Made by a program: the position numbers and the translations under genes
DNA from: a virus
DNA: 64,000 nt
IMG/VR virus record: IMGVR_UViG_3300031857_000018
Location: 62,001 to 126,000 of that record
Direction: 5' to 3' (one strand)
Part shown: piece after piece, positions 42,758-49,962 of the stretch
How the letters are laid out: each line of letters opens with the position of its first letter
Position numbering within the stretch: the stretch's first letter is position 1
The notes under the pieces: generated by a model
The model's input: only the letters and a program-made list of their open reading frames with translations
Databases searched by the model: none
What the model was told of the DNA's origin: nothing

Positions 42758-42997
42758 TTAACTTTTTTTAAACTTTTCTAAAACTTTTTTTGCAGTGGGA
42801 GGCGCTATGCTGTTAGTGAGTGCTTTGTATTGCACTATATCTAATCTAGCTTCCACATTTGCTAATGCAACTCCCACTTCGTCATCCTGCTGAAATAAAT
42901 CAAATGATTCCATAGCCTTCCTCAATTCCGTAACGGTTGTTCTTAAGCTTCTAATTTCATTTCGCAAATCGTTGATTTCTTTAACTTCTTTTTTCAT
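42758..42997 (-). CDS. Small coiled-coil early protein
   Basis: The 79-residue protein has a strong coiled coil (EINDLRNEIRSLRTTVTELR), then LFQQDDEVGVAL and a basic C-terminus. DDEVG also occurs in similar form (DDEAG) in the membrane protein at 20642. Function unknown. Confidence 0.65.
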   Translation of the reverse strand: MKKEVKEINDLRNEIRSLRTTVTELRKAMESFDLFQQDDEVGVALANVEARLDIVQYKALTNSIAPPTAKKVLEKFKKS

Positions 42998-43050
42998 ATC
43001 TCTCTTTTAAATTAATACTTAAATATAAGGAATAAATCAATGCGTGTCAA
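42998..43050 (-). promoter_or_regulatory. Early promoter, TTGACAC class
   Basis: TTGACACGC at 43042-43050 with TATATTTA about 20 nt on. A perfect palindrome AAAAGTTTAAACTTTT lies upstream at 43063-43078. Confidence 0.7.
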
Positions 43051-43079
43051 CCTTTTTCCAAGAAAAGTTTAAACTTTTT

Positions 43080-43454
43080 TTACTCGAATACTCGCACTCG
43101 GCCGGATTGGAATCCATTACCAGCCTTTGTTGTTTTAAACTGACACCATATTGAAAACTCATTTCCGTCTTCCACCCACTCCACGATAGCATCCAATCTG
43201 TCAATGATGCGCTGCAGCTTAGCTTCGGTTAGCAATCCACTTTCCAATAAAGGTCGGCAACCAAACGATGCACAACCTCTAGCTTCATTCGCCGCAATCC
43301 GGATCTTTTGTGGGACTAGCTCTTCAATCGCAGCATCTAGTGCCTCATCATCAACCTGGAATGTATCATATCCGGTTAATAGTTTCGTGTACTGTGCTAC
43401 TGCATACTCTGCCATTGCTTCAACGGCTCCTGGAATAAATTGTGTCTTTTTCAT
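43080..43454 (-). CDS. Early hypothetical protein
   Basis: The 124-residue protein has a helical first half and ends with short strands (EFSIWCQFKTTKAGNGFQSG). Three cysteines in a row of spacing CASFGC are near residue 60. No family is recognised. Confidence 0.65.
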   Translation of the reverse strand: MKKTQFIPGAVEAMAEYAVAQYTKLLTGYDTFQVDDEALDAAIEELVPQKIRIAANEARGCASFGCRPLLESGLLTEAKLQRIIDRLDAIVEWVEDGNEFSIWCQFKTTKAGNGFQSGRVRVFE

Positions 43455-43503
43455 ATCTCTTATTTTAATACTTAAAGATAAGCAAAATAATGTTCGGTGT
43501 CAA
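43455..43503 (-). promoter_or_regulatory. Early promoter, TTGACAC class
   Basis: TTGACACC at 43496-43503 and TATCTTTA on the minus strand. Confidence 0.7.
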
Positions 43504-43515
43504 CCTTTTTGCAAA

Positions 43516-43704
43516 CTATTTTTCAGGAATCTCATCTGAGTCATACATCTCGAATTCTCCCGGACCACCTTCTTCGACAAATGATTCCTGGAACCCGTGC
43601 CCGTTTTGCACCAATGCCAATGCTTCCTCTTCGGTCTCAGCAAAGATCTCATAATACTGGATTACCGTTGTTTTGATGCGCTCTTCGAATCTAAATACTT
43701 TCAT
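43516..43704 (-). CDS. Small early hypothetical protein
   Basis: The 62-residue protein begins MKVFRFEERIKTTVIQYYEI. This ATG overlaps the end of the gene upstream, so I prefer it to the longer frame. It is acidic at the C-terminus. Function unknown. Confidence 0.6.
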   Translation of the reverse strand: MKVFRFEERIKTTVIQYYEIFAETEEEALALVQNGHGFQESFVEEGGPGEFEMYDSDEIPEK

Positions 43705-43708
43705 TGGT

Positions 43709-43789
43709 TTATTTTTTAAAGTCCTGATTATAAATGTTGCTGATGCTAACAATCAGCGCTAAAACTAAAACTATTCCTACTACCTCCAT
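43709..43789 (-). CDS. Tiny membrane peptide
   Basis: The 26-residue peptide MEVVGIVLVLALIVSISNIY overlaps the stop of 43780-43944 and ends 5 nt before the next ATG. Compact coupling on both sides suggests it is translated. Confidence 0.45.
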   Translation of the reverse strand: MEVVGIVLVLALIVSISNIYNQDFKK

Positions 43790-43944
43790 GACTCGTCGTT
43801 TGGTGGCCAAAATGATATTTGCCACCACCCACCTGCGATTCGAGTAAGCGGTCCTGCTGTGTACCCACCCGATGGGTATTTGTTCATTTCGCGGGTAAGA
43901 TCCCGGAACAACTCGGCTCTGTCATTTGATTGTAATACTATCAT
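43780..43944 (-). CDS. Small early hypothetical protein
   Basis: The 54-residue protein (MIVLQSNDRAELFRDLTREM onward) has a Trp-rich C-terminus (GGWWQISFW). It follows an AAGAGACAATG leader and the gene at 43957-44205. Confidence 0.55.
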   Translation of the reverse strand: MIVLQSNDRAELFRDLTREMNKYPSGGYTAGPLTRIAGGWWQISFWPPNDESWR

Positions 43945-43956
43945 TGTCTCTTATTT

Positions 43957-44205
43957 TTAGTTTATTACCTCAGCCCAACTGCGTGTGAATCCACCCTCAA
44001 TCTCATTGTATGACTTGTTTAAAGCCGTTACCAATGCTGTGATGCTTTTCGGCTTCCGATTGATTTTATGATTCCAACTGTTGCCACATTCCAGGGTGTA
44101 TCCAAACACATTGCCTACTAGGTACTCAACAGTACCCTCATAAATCGTTTCCCGGGATCCTGACATCCCTGACTTCGTAATCTTAACTTTAAATGATTTT
44201 GCCAT
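43957..44205 (-). CDS. Small early hypothetical protein
   Basis: The 82-residue protein (MAKSFKVKITKSGMSGSRET onward) is alpha/beta with GYTLECGNSWNHKIN. No known family. Standard early leader. Confidence 0.65.
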   Translation of the reverse strand: MAKSFKVKITKSGMSGSRETIYEGTVEYLVGNVFGYTLECGNSWNHKINRKPKSITALVTALNKSYNEIEGGFTRSWAEVIN

Positions 44206-44259
44206 ATTTCTCTCTTTTTAATTTTATTAAAGATAAGCATTTTTAGATTAGGATCCTAA
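44206..44259 (-). promoter_or_regulatory. Early promoter, TTAGGATCC class
   Basis: TTAGGATCC at 44251-44259 inside the palindrome GATTAGGATCCTAATC, then TATCTTTA and the common leader. Confidence 0.7.
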
Positions 44260-44265
44260 TCTTTT

Positions 44266-44475
44266 TTAAACTTTTTTTACAATTCCTGCTGCTAAAAGTG
44301 CCTGGATAAGCTCCTCATTCGGCACAAAGCCATTCGGCATAAATTGATCCAGGTAAGTGTCGGTTACTGGTGCCTCCGCATCCAATTCCTCATTAAACTC
44401 GGCTTCCAGGATCCCTTCCAGGAACTGCGCTAGCTCTGCGGCTAGGGTAATGTCAATCTTAAATTCTCTTTCCAT
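44266..44475 (-). CDS. Small acidic early protein
   Basis: The 69-residue protein is acidic and helical (LAQFLEGILEAEFNEELDAE). No known family. Standard early leader. Confidence 0.65.
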   Translation of the reverse strand: MEREFKIDITLAAELAQFLEGILEAEFNEELDAEAPVTDTYLDQFMPNGFVPNEELIQALLAAGIVKKV

Positions 44476-44525
44476 TTCTCTCTTTTAATTTATATAAAGA
44501 TAAGCAAAATAACCATGCGTGTCAA
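44476..44525 (-). promoter_or_regulatory. Early promoter, TTGACAC class
   Basis: TTGACACGC at 44517-44525 and TATCTTTA on the minus strand. Confidence 0.7.
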
Positions 44526-44529
44526 CCGT

Positions 44530-44739
44530 TTAGGCAACTTTTTTCAAAAAATATTTCAACTCATATTGAGCTGAGATCGGATCCTCATCATATGCTCCTC
44601 CGGCCCACTCGGCTACAAATGCACGAAACCCATTGGAATTCTTTGTGTTGATGTCAGATGCTTTAGCTGCTGCTAATTCTTCCGCGGAAAAAGTAACCCA
44701 TGTACTCAATTCCAAAAACATGTCATTCAATGTTGTCAT
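44530..44739 (-). CDS. Small early hypothetical protein
   Basis: The 69-residue protein (MTTLNDMFLELSTWVTFSAE onward) is helical with an acidic central part. No known family. Confidence 0.65.
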   Translation of the reverse strand: MTTLNDMFLELSTWVTFSAEELAAAKASDINTKNSNGFRAFVAEWAGGAYDEDPISAQYELKYFLKKVA

Positions 44740-44794
44740 ATATCTCTCTTTTTAATGATACTTAAATATAAGAATAATTCTGATAGGATCCTAA
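44740..44794 (-). promoter_or_regulatory. Early promoter, TTAGGATCC class
   Basis: TTAGGATCC at 44786-44794 and TATATTTA about 20 nt on. The TAG within the -33 box is the stop codon of the upstream gene. Confidence 0.65.
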
Positions 44795-44985
44795 TTTTTA
44801 GGCAACTTTTTTAATAAAGTTCTTCGCTTTGCTTTTAGCTTGCGGATCTCTAAACGGCGCAGGTATGGTCCGTGGTTATAGGTGCTTCCTGCCCAAGCCA
44901 TCGTCCAAACCGTGTTGTCGCGCTGAAGGCATTCAATGTGATGATCGATGCGGTCTATTGCATCCTGGATCTCTTTTGGTGTCAT
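44791..44985 (-). CDS. Small early hypothetical protein
   Basis: The 64-residue protein has an N-terminal acidic helix, then WTMAWAGSTYNHGPYLRRLE and a very basic C-terminus (KLKAKRRTLLKKLPKN). Its stop codon TAG is part of the next promoter's -33 box. Confidence 0.65.
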   Translation of the reverse strand: MTPKEIQDAIDRIDHHIECLQRDNTVWTMAWAGSTYNHGPYLRRLEIRKLKAKRRTLLKKLPKN

Positions 44986-45038
44986 ATCTCTTATTTTTTA
45001 TAATACTTAAAGATAAGCAAAATAACCATGCGAGTCAA
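44986..45038 (-). promoter_or_regulatory. Early promoter, TTGACTC variant
   Basis: TTGACTCGC at 45030-45038 and TATCTTTA on the minus strand, with the palindrome AAAAGTTTAAACTTTT upstream at 45051-45066. Confidence 0.7.
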
Positions 45039-45066
45039 GCATTTTGCAAGAAAAGTTTAAACTTTT

Positions 45067-45372
45067 TTAATAATCATTTTCCAACAAAAATGCCTTGACG
45101 GATCCGGATTTATTTGCAATTAAATTTTCCATTTCTGCAACACTGCCGCGGAAATAAAATATTCTCGACTTCAAGCCCGGCACTCGGATTTCAATGCGCT
45201 GATATAATTTCTTCCACCACCCGCGTCTCAGCATATCCGCATATTTTTTATTTGGATCCTTTGATGTGTTTCGGTCATACCCAAAAACTTCGCGCTGGAT
45301 CCTGGTCTCGGATGCTAACACGGTTAGGTCCAAAAAATCAACAATCTGGTTCACTGAATTTCTTTTTGTCAT
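45067..45372 (-). CDS. Early hypothetical protein
   Basis: The 101-residue protein begins MTKRNSVNQIVDFLDLTVLA and contains WWKKLYQRIEIRVPGLKSR; it is basic overall. A DNA-binding role is possible but no motif is clear. Confidence 0.65.
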   Translation of the reverse strand: MTKRNSVNQIVDFLDLTVLASETRIQREVFGYDRNTSKDPNKKYADMLRRGWWKKLYQRIEIRVPGLKSRIFYFRGSVAEMENLIANKSGSVKAFLLENDY

Positions 45373-45426
45373 ATATCTCTCTTTTTAATTTTATTAAAGA
45401 TAAGCAAAATAATATTAGGATCCTAA
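45373..45426 (-). promoter_or_regulatory. Early promoter, TTAGGATCC class
   Basis: TTAGGATCC at 45418-45426 and TATCTTTA on the minus strand, then the GAGAGATATATG leader. Confidence 0.7.
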
Positions 45427-45450
45427 TCTTTTAGCAAAAAAGTTTGCTGG

Positions 45451-45849
45451 CTAATTAAAGCCAACAAACCCTTTCTCTAACACAATATCTAATTCCTCTG
45501 CAATCTCTTTGAGGCGGTAATAAGCAGCCTCCTCAATCTCATCCTCAACCGTTTCTGCCACTTGGCCAATTGAATAGCCAAATCCAAATCCATAACAGGT
45601 AACAGCTTTCTGGATGCGGATCATTTCCTCAGATGCAGCGTTCTCCCAATCCATTACTAAAAAGTCTGCTTCATAAAAGTCATCCTCATCCGTTTCTTGT
45701 GAGCGCTCACATTCATCAAATGCTGTGGCCCACAATGTGTGCACTTTAGCCTTTACTACCTCAGCCACCTCATCATTGTGGTCATACATTTCGCGGCTCC
45801 ATGGTTTTGTGATTTGGATCCCGTACTCTACTTTTGCTGCTTTTTTCAT
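45451..45849 (-). CDS. Early acidic hypothetical protein
   Basis: The 132-residue protein is acidic (CERSQETDEDDFYEADF) with a helical C-terminus (EIEEAAYYRLKEIAEELD). No family recognised. Confidence 0.65.
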   Translation of the reverse strand: MKKAAKVEYGIQITKPWSREMYDHNDEVAEVVKAKVHTLWATAFDECERSQETDEDDFYEADFLVMDWENAASEEMIRIQKAVTCYGFGFGYSIGQVAETVEDEIEEAAYYRLKEIAEELDIVLEKGFVGFN

Positions 45850-45901
45850 ATTCTCCCTTTTTAATTTATATAAAGATAAGGTTTATTTCCGTGCGTGTCA
45901 A
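45850..45901 (-). promoter_or_regulatory. Early promoter, TTGACAC class
   Basis: TTGACACGC at 45893-45901 and TATCTTTA on the minus strand. Confidence 0.7.
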
Positions 45902-45929
45902 CCTTTTTGGTAACTTTGTTTGAACTTTT

Positions 45930-46172
45930 TTAATCCTCATCCTCATATTCGCCAAACTCAAATTCACATTCATCAATTACTTCTTCGAAGCACTGTGCTA
46001 GCCGATCGGCTTCAGCATCACTTAATTCTGCCTCATCCAAAAAACGATCAAACACTCCTATTAATCCTTCGCTTTCAATAAAGGAATCCATTAATTCTAA
46101 TGCCGAGTCTCCAGCTACATCTGTAAAGTTGTAAATTCTCCCGTACAAGTCTTGCAATTCTTCTCTTTTCAT
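45930..46172 (-). CDS. Small acidic early protein
   Basis: The 80-residue protein is very acidic (ELSDAEADRLAQCFEEVIDE, ending FGEYEDED) and helical. No family recognised. Confidence 0.65.
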   Translation of the reverse strand: MKREELQDLYGRIYNFTDVAGDSALELMDSFIESEGLIGVFDRFLDEAELSDAEADRLAQCFEEVIDECEFEFGEYEDED

Positions 46173-46228
46173 ATTTCTCTCTTTTTTTTAATTTTAATAA
46201 AGATAAGGAAAAGATCAACGCGAGTCAA
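46173..46228 (-). promoter_or_regulatory. Early promoter, TTGACTC variant
   Basis: TTGACTCGC at 46220-46228 and TATCTTTA on the minus strand. Confidence 0.7.
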
Positions 46229-46246
46229 CCTTTTCCCAAAGTTTTT

Positions 46247-46375
46247 TTACATATTTTTTAAATGCTTCAAAAACAATTTTTTAACTTCGGCGTCTGACAT
46301 TGCGCTAAGCGTGTCAAAACTAATTCCGCATACATAGTGCAACATGTGCTCGTGCTTTTCTCTTGGTGTTTGCAT
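46247..46375 (-). CDS. Tiny early protein
   Basis: The 42-residue protein MQTPREKHEHMLHYVCGISF is helical. It has the full promoter and AAGAGATATG leader, which is the main reason to call it. It is the first gene of the early block in transcription order. Confidence 0.6.
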   Translation of the reverse strand: MQTPREKHEHMLHYVCGISFDTLSAMSDAEVKKLFLKHLKNM

Positions 46376-46428
46376 ATCTCTTATTTTTTAATTTATATAA
46401 AGATAAGAATAAAAACCATGCGTGTCAA
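46376..46428 (-). promoter_or_regulatory. Early promoter, TTGACAC class
   Basis: TTGACACGC at 46420-46428 and TATCTTTA on the minus strand; the most upstream of the cassette promoters. Confidence 0.7.
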
Positions 46429-46610
46429 CCTTTTTGCAAGAAAAGTTTAAAAAAAGTTTCTGAGGAATATTATAAAGAAAAAGGATCCCAGGAATAAGAG
46501 AGAGAAACCCGGGATCCATTCTAACACAGAGACTAGCTCTGCCTTACCTAATGCGGCCGATCCGCCGGGAGTGTCTTTCGAGCACTAGGATCCCGGACCC
46601 TGTCAGCCTT

Positions 46611-46621
46611 TGAGAGATATG
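46611..46621 (-). other. Anti-RBS segment, third copy
   Basis: The minus-strand RNA would read CAUAUCUCUCA, complementary in nine bases to the AGAGAUAUG start region of the next gene downstream (46247-46375). Confidence 0.4.
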
Positions 46622-46626
46622 TTGTT

Positions 46627-46687
46627 GGCACGTCTGATTTGTATTGCTACATCACAACCAGATTAAGATGCTACTTGATCACGTGCC
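46627..46687. ncRNA. Candidate structured RNA 1
   Basis: A 7-bp perfect stem (GGCACGT with ACGTGCC) encloses 47 nt. It resembles an acceptor stem, but no T-arm or anticodon arm can be found, so it is not called a tRNA. Strand cannot be decided from sequence. Confidence 0.3.
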
Positions 46688-46704
46688 TAAGTTGATTCTA
46701 AATA

Positions 46705-46769
46705 AAGAGCCGGAGGTGTTAGCTTAGTGCTGTCCCTGAGGAGTGCGAAGCTTGTGGTTACCGGCTCTT
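46705..46769. ncRNA. Candidate structured RNA 2
   Basis: A 9-bp perfect stem (AAGAGCCGG with CCGGCTCTT) encloses 47 nt, within which AGCTT and AAGCT can also pair. On the minus strand it is followed by TATTTA. Candidate small RNA or attenuator. Confidence 0.35.
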
Positions 46770-46928
46770 AATATTATGTCGTGATCCTTGCGGTCGCCTC
46801 TCTTACGGCATTTGGTTGGATCAACCTTCCTTCTTATTTACTTTTATATTATATGAAATCTAAATCTAGATTCCAACCTCGATCTAAATATTATTCTAAA
46901 AATCAATCTAAATATACATGTATATCGG

Positions 46929-47282
46929 TCTAAAAATAGACTAGGTGGTTACTCTGTATAAGTACAGAACCGAACTAAAACCCGTCTAAAAGCACTTTTC
47001 TTCTAAAAATAGGACTAAAAATAGAACCGGATTCGATCTAAAAATAACCTAGAATTGGACTAAAAATAGCGGGGAGGAGCTGGATCCTTCTAAAAATAAG
47101 AGGTATTGGTCTAAAAATAGAACCGGTTCCTTCTAAAAATAAACGCCCCTAATACGCGTGATCGAACATATACACACTATATGCACGGATCCTTCTAAAA
47201 ATAAGGTACTCCGTATAGCTAGTGATCTGAACGATCGATCTAAAAATAGCGGGGAGGAGAAGCGGATATCGATCTAAAAATA
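46929..47282. repeat. TCTAAAAATA repeat array, main part
   Basis: Eleven copies of [TA]CTAAAAATA at 46929, 47002, 47014, 47037, 47059, 47089, 47110, 47132, 47194, 47239 and 47273. Several spacings are 21-23 nt, about two helical turns. Copies are often joined to CGGGGAGGAG (47069, 47249) or GGATCCT (47082, 47188). Reversed, each unit reads TATTTTTAG[AT], close to the -7 box of the early promoters. Candidate iterons, or a tandem array of promoter-like boxes. Confidence 0.75.
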
Positions 47283-47284
47283 GC

Positions 47285-47467
47285 CTATTCGTCCTCAGTC
47301 TCTTGCACATCAACTTCCATGTCCCCATGGGACTGTTCTAATTCCAATTCGCCCGAGCTAAGCTGTTCCCAGGCTATATCCTCAGCCGCTTCTTCCGACT
47401 CTGCCTCAATCTCAGTCTCTGCATACGCATATGAAACGCTCGACACTCTAATTATATACTTTGCCAT
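47285..47467 (-). CDS. Small acidic protein, DpnD/PcfM-like
   Basis: The 60-residue protein (MAKYIIRVSSVSYAYAETEI onward) has a beta-alpha pattern and acidic tail resembling the small DpnD/PcfM-like family, of unknown role. It lies between the two parts of the repeat array and has its own early-type promoter. Confidence 0.6.
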   Translation of the reverse strand: MAKYIIRVSSVSYAYAETEIEAESEEAAEDIAWEQLSSGELELEQSHGDMEVDVQETEDE

Positions 47468-47516
47468 ATTCTAATTATATACTCTAAATATAAGAATAAT
47501 AATTCATATATCCTAG
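47468..47516 (-). promoter_or_regulatory. Early-type promoter
   Basis: Minus strand CTAGGATATATG followed by TTCTTATATTTA and the start of 47285-47467. The box CTAGGATATATGAA is also found at 49290. Confidence 0.55.
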
Positions 47517-47524
47517 CATTTTGT

Positions 47525-47779
47525 TCTAAAAATAACACGATATTGGTCTAAAAATAAACCGGAAAAGGTTGGATATTCGAATAACCTTTTTACGCACTTC
47601 TAACGAGGTCTGCGTCGTTACTGGTAACTGTATATGCCTGGTGCCGCGATATAGAGCCTATGCCCCCCGTACTTGTTGTATTGGGAGGGAGATATATATA
47701 ACCATCTTCCTTTCTGGATACTAGACACCATTTCGTCTAAAAATAAACGGGTGCGTCTGCGTATTTTAATCTAAAAATA
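47525..47779. repeat. TCTAAAAATA repeat array, second part
   Basis: Four further copies at 47525, 47547 (22 nt apart), 47736 and 47770. The gap of 47557-47735 holds a possible 37-codon frame. Confidence 0.65.
47618..47731 (-). CDS. Possible tiny gene among the repeats
   Basis: A 37-residue frame, MVSSIQKGRWLYISPSQYNK onward, starts 5 nt after a TATTTTTAGA unit. No ribosome site of the usual kind is seen; it may be chance. Confidence 0.25.
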   Translation of the reverse strand: MVSSIQKGRWLYISPSQYNKYGGHRLYIAAPGIYSYQ

Positions 47780-47845
47780 ACAAGGGGATGCTGAGGAAGC
47801 TGTAGTGCTAGACACTGGGCTCACACTCTGACAGGCTACTACTAA

Positions 47846-48088
47846 TTACTGCATATAGCTTGTGATCACTTCTCCTACCATGTATGCTGCTACTCCTATC
47901 ATGCCTATCACGCATATAGCTATATAGCCTAAGAATCCTGCTAACATGTACAGTTCCCAGCTAGTTGGTTCACGTCGCGTGTCTGGATCTATTAAGGGCA
48001 TCATTACTCTGCCTACCAGGTACGTGATGCTTAATATTAAAGCTATCGTTGTTATTCCTAGTATTGTCTTCATTATTATCATTTGCAT
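47846..48088 (-). CDS. Small membrane protein
   Basis: The 80-residue protein has two membrane helices (residues about 8-30 and 50-75) separated by a polar loop (DPDTRREPTSWEL). The internal ATG at 48073 (MKTILG) is an equally good start. Function unknown. Confidence 0.6.
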   Translation of the reverse strand: MQMIIMKTILGITTIALILSITYLVGRVMMPLIDPDTRREPTSWELYMLAGFLGYIAICVIGMIGVAAYMVGEVITSYMQ

Positions 48089-48156
48089 TATTTTTCGTTA
48101 GAAGCTTATCCGTAACCGTACTGCTTTACTAATTAGTTTGACAACCGGTTATCATT

Positions 48157-49245
48157 TTATTCATAGTTCCTGATTGCCGTTACCTTCGGGAAGCGTGGCT
48201 TTCCATCCGGTGTGATTTGAAAATACTTAACCGTTGCTTGCTGACCAACCAACGTGTCTCGCTCTGCCCACAATTCTTTGAGATACTCCCAACCGCCATT
48301 AACCGATGCTGTGAAGCGATCTCCGATGGCTGTTTCAAATACTAAGGCACCTACCATTCCTGACAGGTTGCCGTTGCCTTCTTCATATCCGACAATAGTA
48401 TACTCTTCGTCTGTGAATGATTTGTGTTTCATCAGTGACTTGGATCTTTTGTTTTCATAAGGTGCATCTAACCGTACCATTTGTCCTTCATATCCTGCAG
48501 ACATATACTCATTGTATAATTCCATTAACTCAGTTTCAGATTCAACAAAGTCTGTAAACACAACCACACAACACGCCGGCAATGACATTTTATTCAATGC
48601 TCCGTTCCTAACGGAAAATGGTGTATGGTGTGATGGTAGATCATATACATGATATTGGATAACCGCGGCGCTGTCAATAAGATCCTGAGCCGTTGGTTTT
48701 GTCTTTTTAACTAGGGACACAATGGCATTAAAATCATTTGCATACTTATCCGCATACAACTCTCCGTCTAGGATCAACTCCGGATCGGCTTCAAACAATG
48801 GCTTTAGGCCTTCGAAGATGTGTGGTGCTGAAATGATAGGTTTACCTGCTCTGGTCCACATACCATCGGCACGAACAATGCAACGAATGCCATCCAGCTT
48901 AGGTTGTGAATACACAGGGTATTGTACTTTGTCTGCGAAGTCTTCCCATTTGTGGGCAAGCATTGGCTTGAACATTGTGCCGCTATCTACTGCTGCAGCA
49001 TCGGCAAAGTAGCCACGCTCGGTGCGCTTCTTCCATTCTGCTTTGGCTTCTGTTAAGGCTTGTTCCTCCGGTGAGGACTCATTCACTTTGCCAATGTTCT
49101 TGGCTTGGCAGAAGGTCCATTCGGTTGTGGTGATTGCTCCGTCAACATATCCGGAGTGAGTGCGGTAAGCATCGCCCATTACTTCGATGGTGTGCTCGAG
49201 TAATTTACCTGTGGTTGCTCTTTTGTACAAGGTCTGTAATTTCAT
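48157..49245 (-). CDS. ATP-dependent DNA ligase
   Basis: The 362-residue protein carries the nucleotidyltransferase motifs: adenylated lysine in YSQPKLDGIRC near residue 116, ILDGELYADKY near 157, YEGQMVRLD near 255 and SLMKHKSF near 275. The C-terminal part (GDRFTASVNGG onward) is the OB-fold. Size resembles T7 ligase (359) more than T4 gp30 (487). It seals nicks after lagging-strand synthesis and repair. Its own early-type promoter lies upstream. Confidence 0.92.
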   Translation of the reverse strand: MKLQTLYKRATTGKLLEHTIEVMGDAYRTHSGYVDGAITTTEWTFCQAKNIGKVNESSPEEQALTEAKAEWKKRTERGYFADAAAVDSGTMFKPMLAHKWEDFADKVQYPVYSQPKLDGIRCIVRADGMWTRAGKPIISAPHIFEGLKPLFEADPELILDGELYADKYANDFNAIVSLVKKTKPTAQDLIDSAAVIQYHVYDLPSHHTPFSVRNGALNKMSLPACCVVVFTDFVESETELMELYNEYMSAGYEGQMVRLDAPYENKRSKSLMKHKSFTDEEYTIVGYEEGNGNLSGMVGALVFETAIGDRFTASVNGGWEYLKELWAERDTLVGQQATVKYFQITPDGKPRFPKVTAIRNYE

Positions 49246-49300
49246 GTCTCTTATTTTTATACTTTAAATATAAGAATTATTTTTCATATATCCTAGTATT
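49246..49300 (-). promoter_or_regulatory. Early-type promoter of the ligase gene
   Basis: Minus strand CTAGGATATATG, then TTCTTATATTTAAAG and AAGAGACATG. Confidence 0.6.
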
Positions 49301-49308
49301 ATTCTAAT

Positions 49309-49962
49309 TTAAATCCACATAGCATGTTCTGTATATAACCGTAGTTGATGTTGATTAATGTATGGAGCTAATACGTGTTGCGATGTCGGCGTAAGCCTAA
49401 AAGTCCATGTTCTCCATACACGTTCATAATGAAAATGAATATCAACAGGAATGTGGGTTCGTTGTGGTTTATATTCTAATTCAACCGGATAGTATGTATC
49501 AGGTGTTGCATTACTAGGAAACAAAGTAAACCATCGATACGTGCACGGAACTCCTGCAGTAATACCCATCAAACCTTTTGATATCTTCAAGCAAATTAAT
49601 CGTTTCTGATCGAACGATTCCATTGGTATATCAATATTCCTATCCGCAATATTTAATCGACCATGTTTTTCAAACTGCGTAACATCTAATACCATTGAAT
49701 CTCGCGCCGGCTTGGATACACTTAAAAAATGTGAAATGATTCGATGGTTTGGTAATATGTCATCGAATAAAATCTGTTGCACCTTAGGGTACGTCGACGT
49801 TTGCATCGATTGTTCAACCTTTGAATACAGATCCGGATAGAATGCAGAAATAAACCGTTCAGCACCCTCGAACACAACTGGTTCTAACATCTCAATTTCT
49901 TTATGCTTTGCATCAAATGTCGCCGGATCATATACCGGTACTCTGAATTTCATTGAACTCAT
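49309..49962 (-). CDS. Hypothetical protein
   Basis: The 217-residue protein is mixed alpha/beta without known motifs (HFLSVSKPARDSMVLDVTQF, then HIPVDIHFHYERVWRTWTF). It is followed by the ligase promoter and preceded by a coupled small gene at 49963-50157. Confidence 0.65.
   Translation of the reverse strand: MSSMKFRVPVYDPATFDAKHKEIEMLEPVVFEGAERFISAFYPDLYSKVEQSMQTSTYPKVQQILFDDILPNHRIISHFLSVSKPARDSMVLDVTQFEKHGRLNIADRNIDIPMESFDQKRLICLKISKGLMGITAGVPCTYRWFTLFPSNATPDTYYPVELEYKPQRTHIPVDIHFHYERVWRTWTFRLTPTSQHVLAPYINQHQLRLYTEHAMWI

Larger units (their letters stand above)
46429..46860. other. Hairpin-rich non-coding region
   Basis: No convincing gene is seen. It holds several GGATCC sites (46482, 46514, 46590) and a series of hairpins: CAGAG-CTCTG (46526-46540), GCGG-CCGC (46552-46565), a 7-bp stem GGCACGT/ACGTGCC closing 61 nt (46627-46687), and a 9-bp stem AAGAGCCGG/CCGGCTCTT closing 65 nt (46705-46769). 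A third copy of the anti-RBS segment is at 46611-46621. It is less AT-rich than its surroundings. It may encode structured RNAs or be part of a replication origin. Confidence 0.6.

Noticed and set aside
46627-46769. tRNA genes suggested by 7- and 9-bp closing stems
   Set aside because: No T-arm, D-arm or anticodon arm can be placed in either structure.
46929-47779. CRISPR-like array
   Set aside because: Repeat units are only 10 nt, spacers vary from 2 to over 180 nt, and no cas genes are near.
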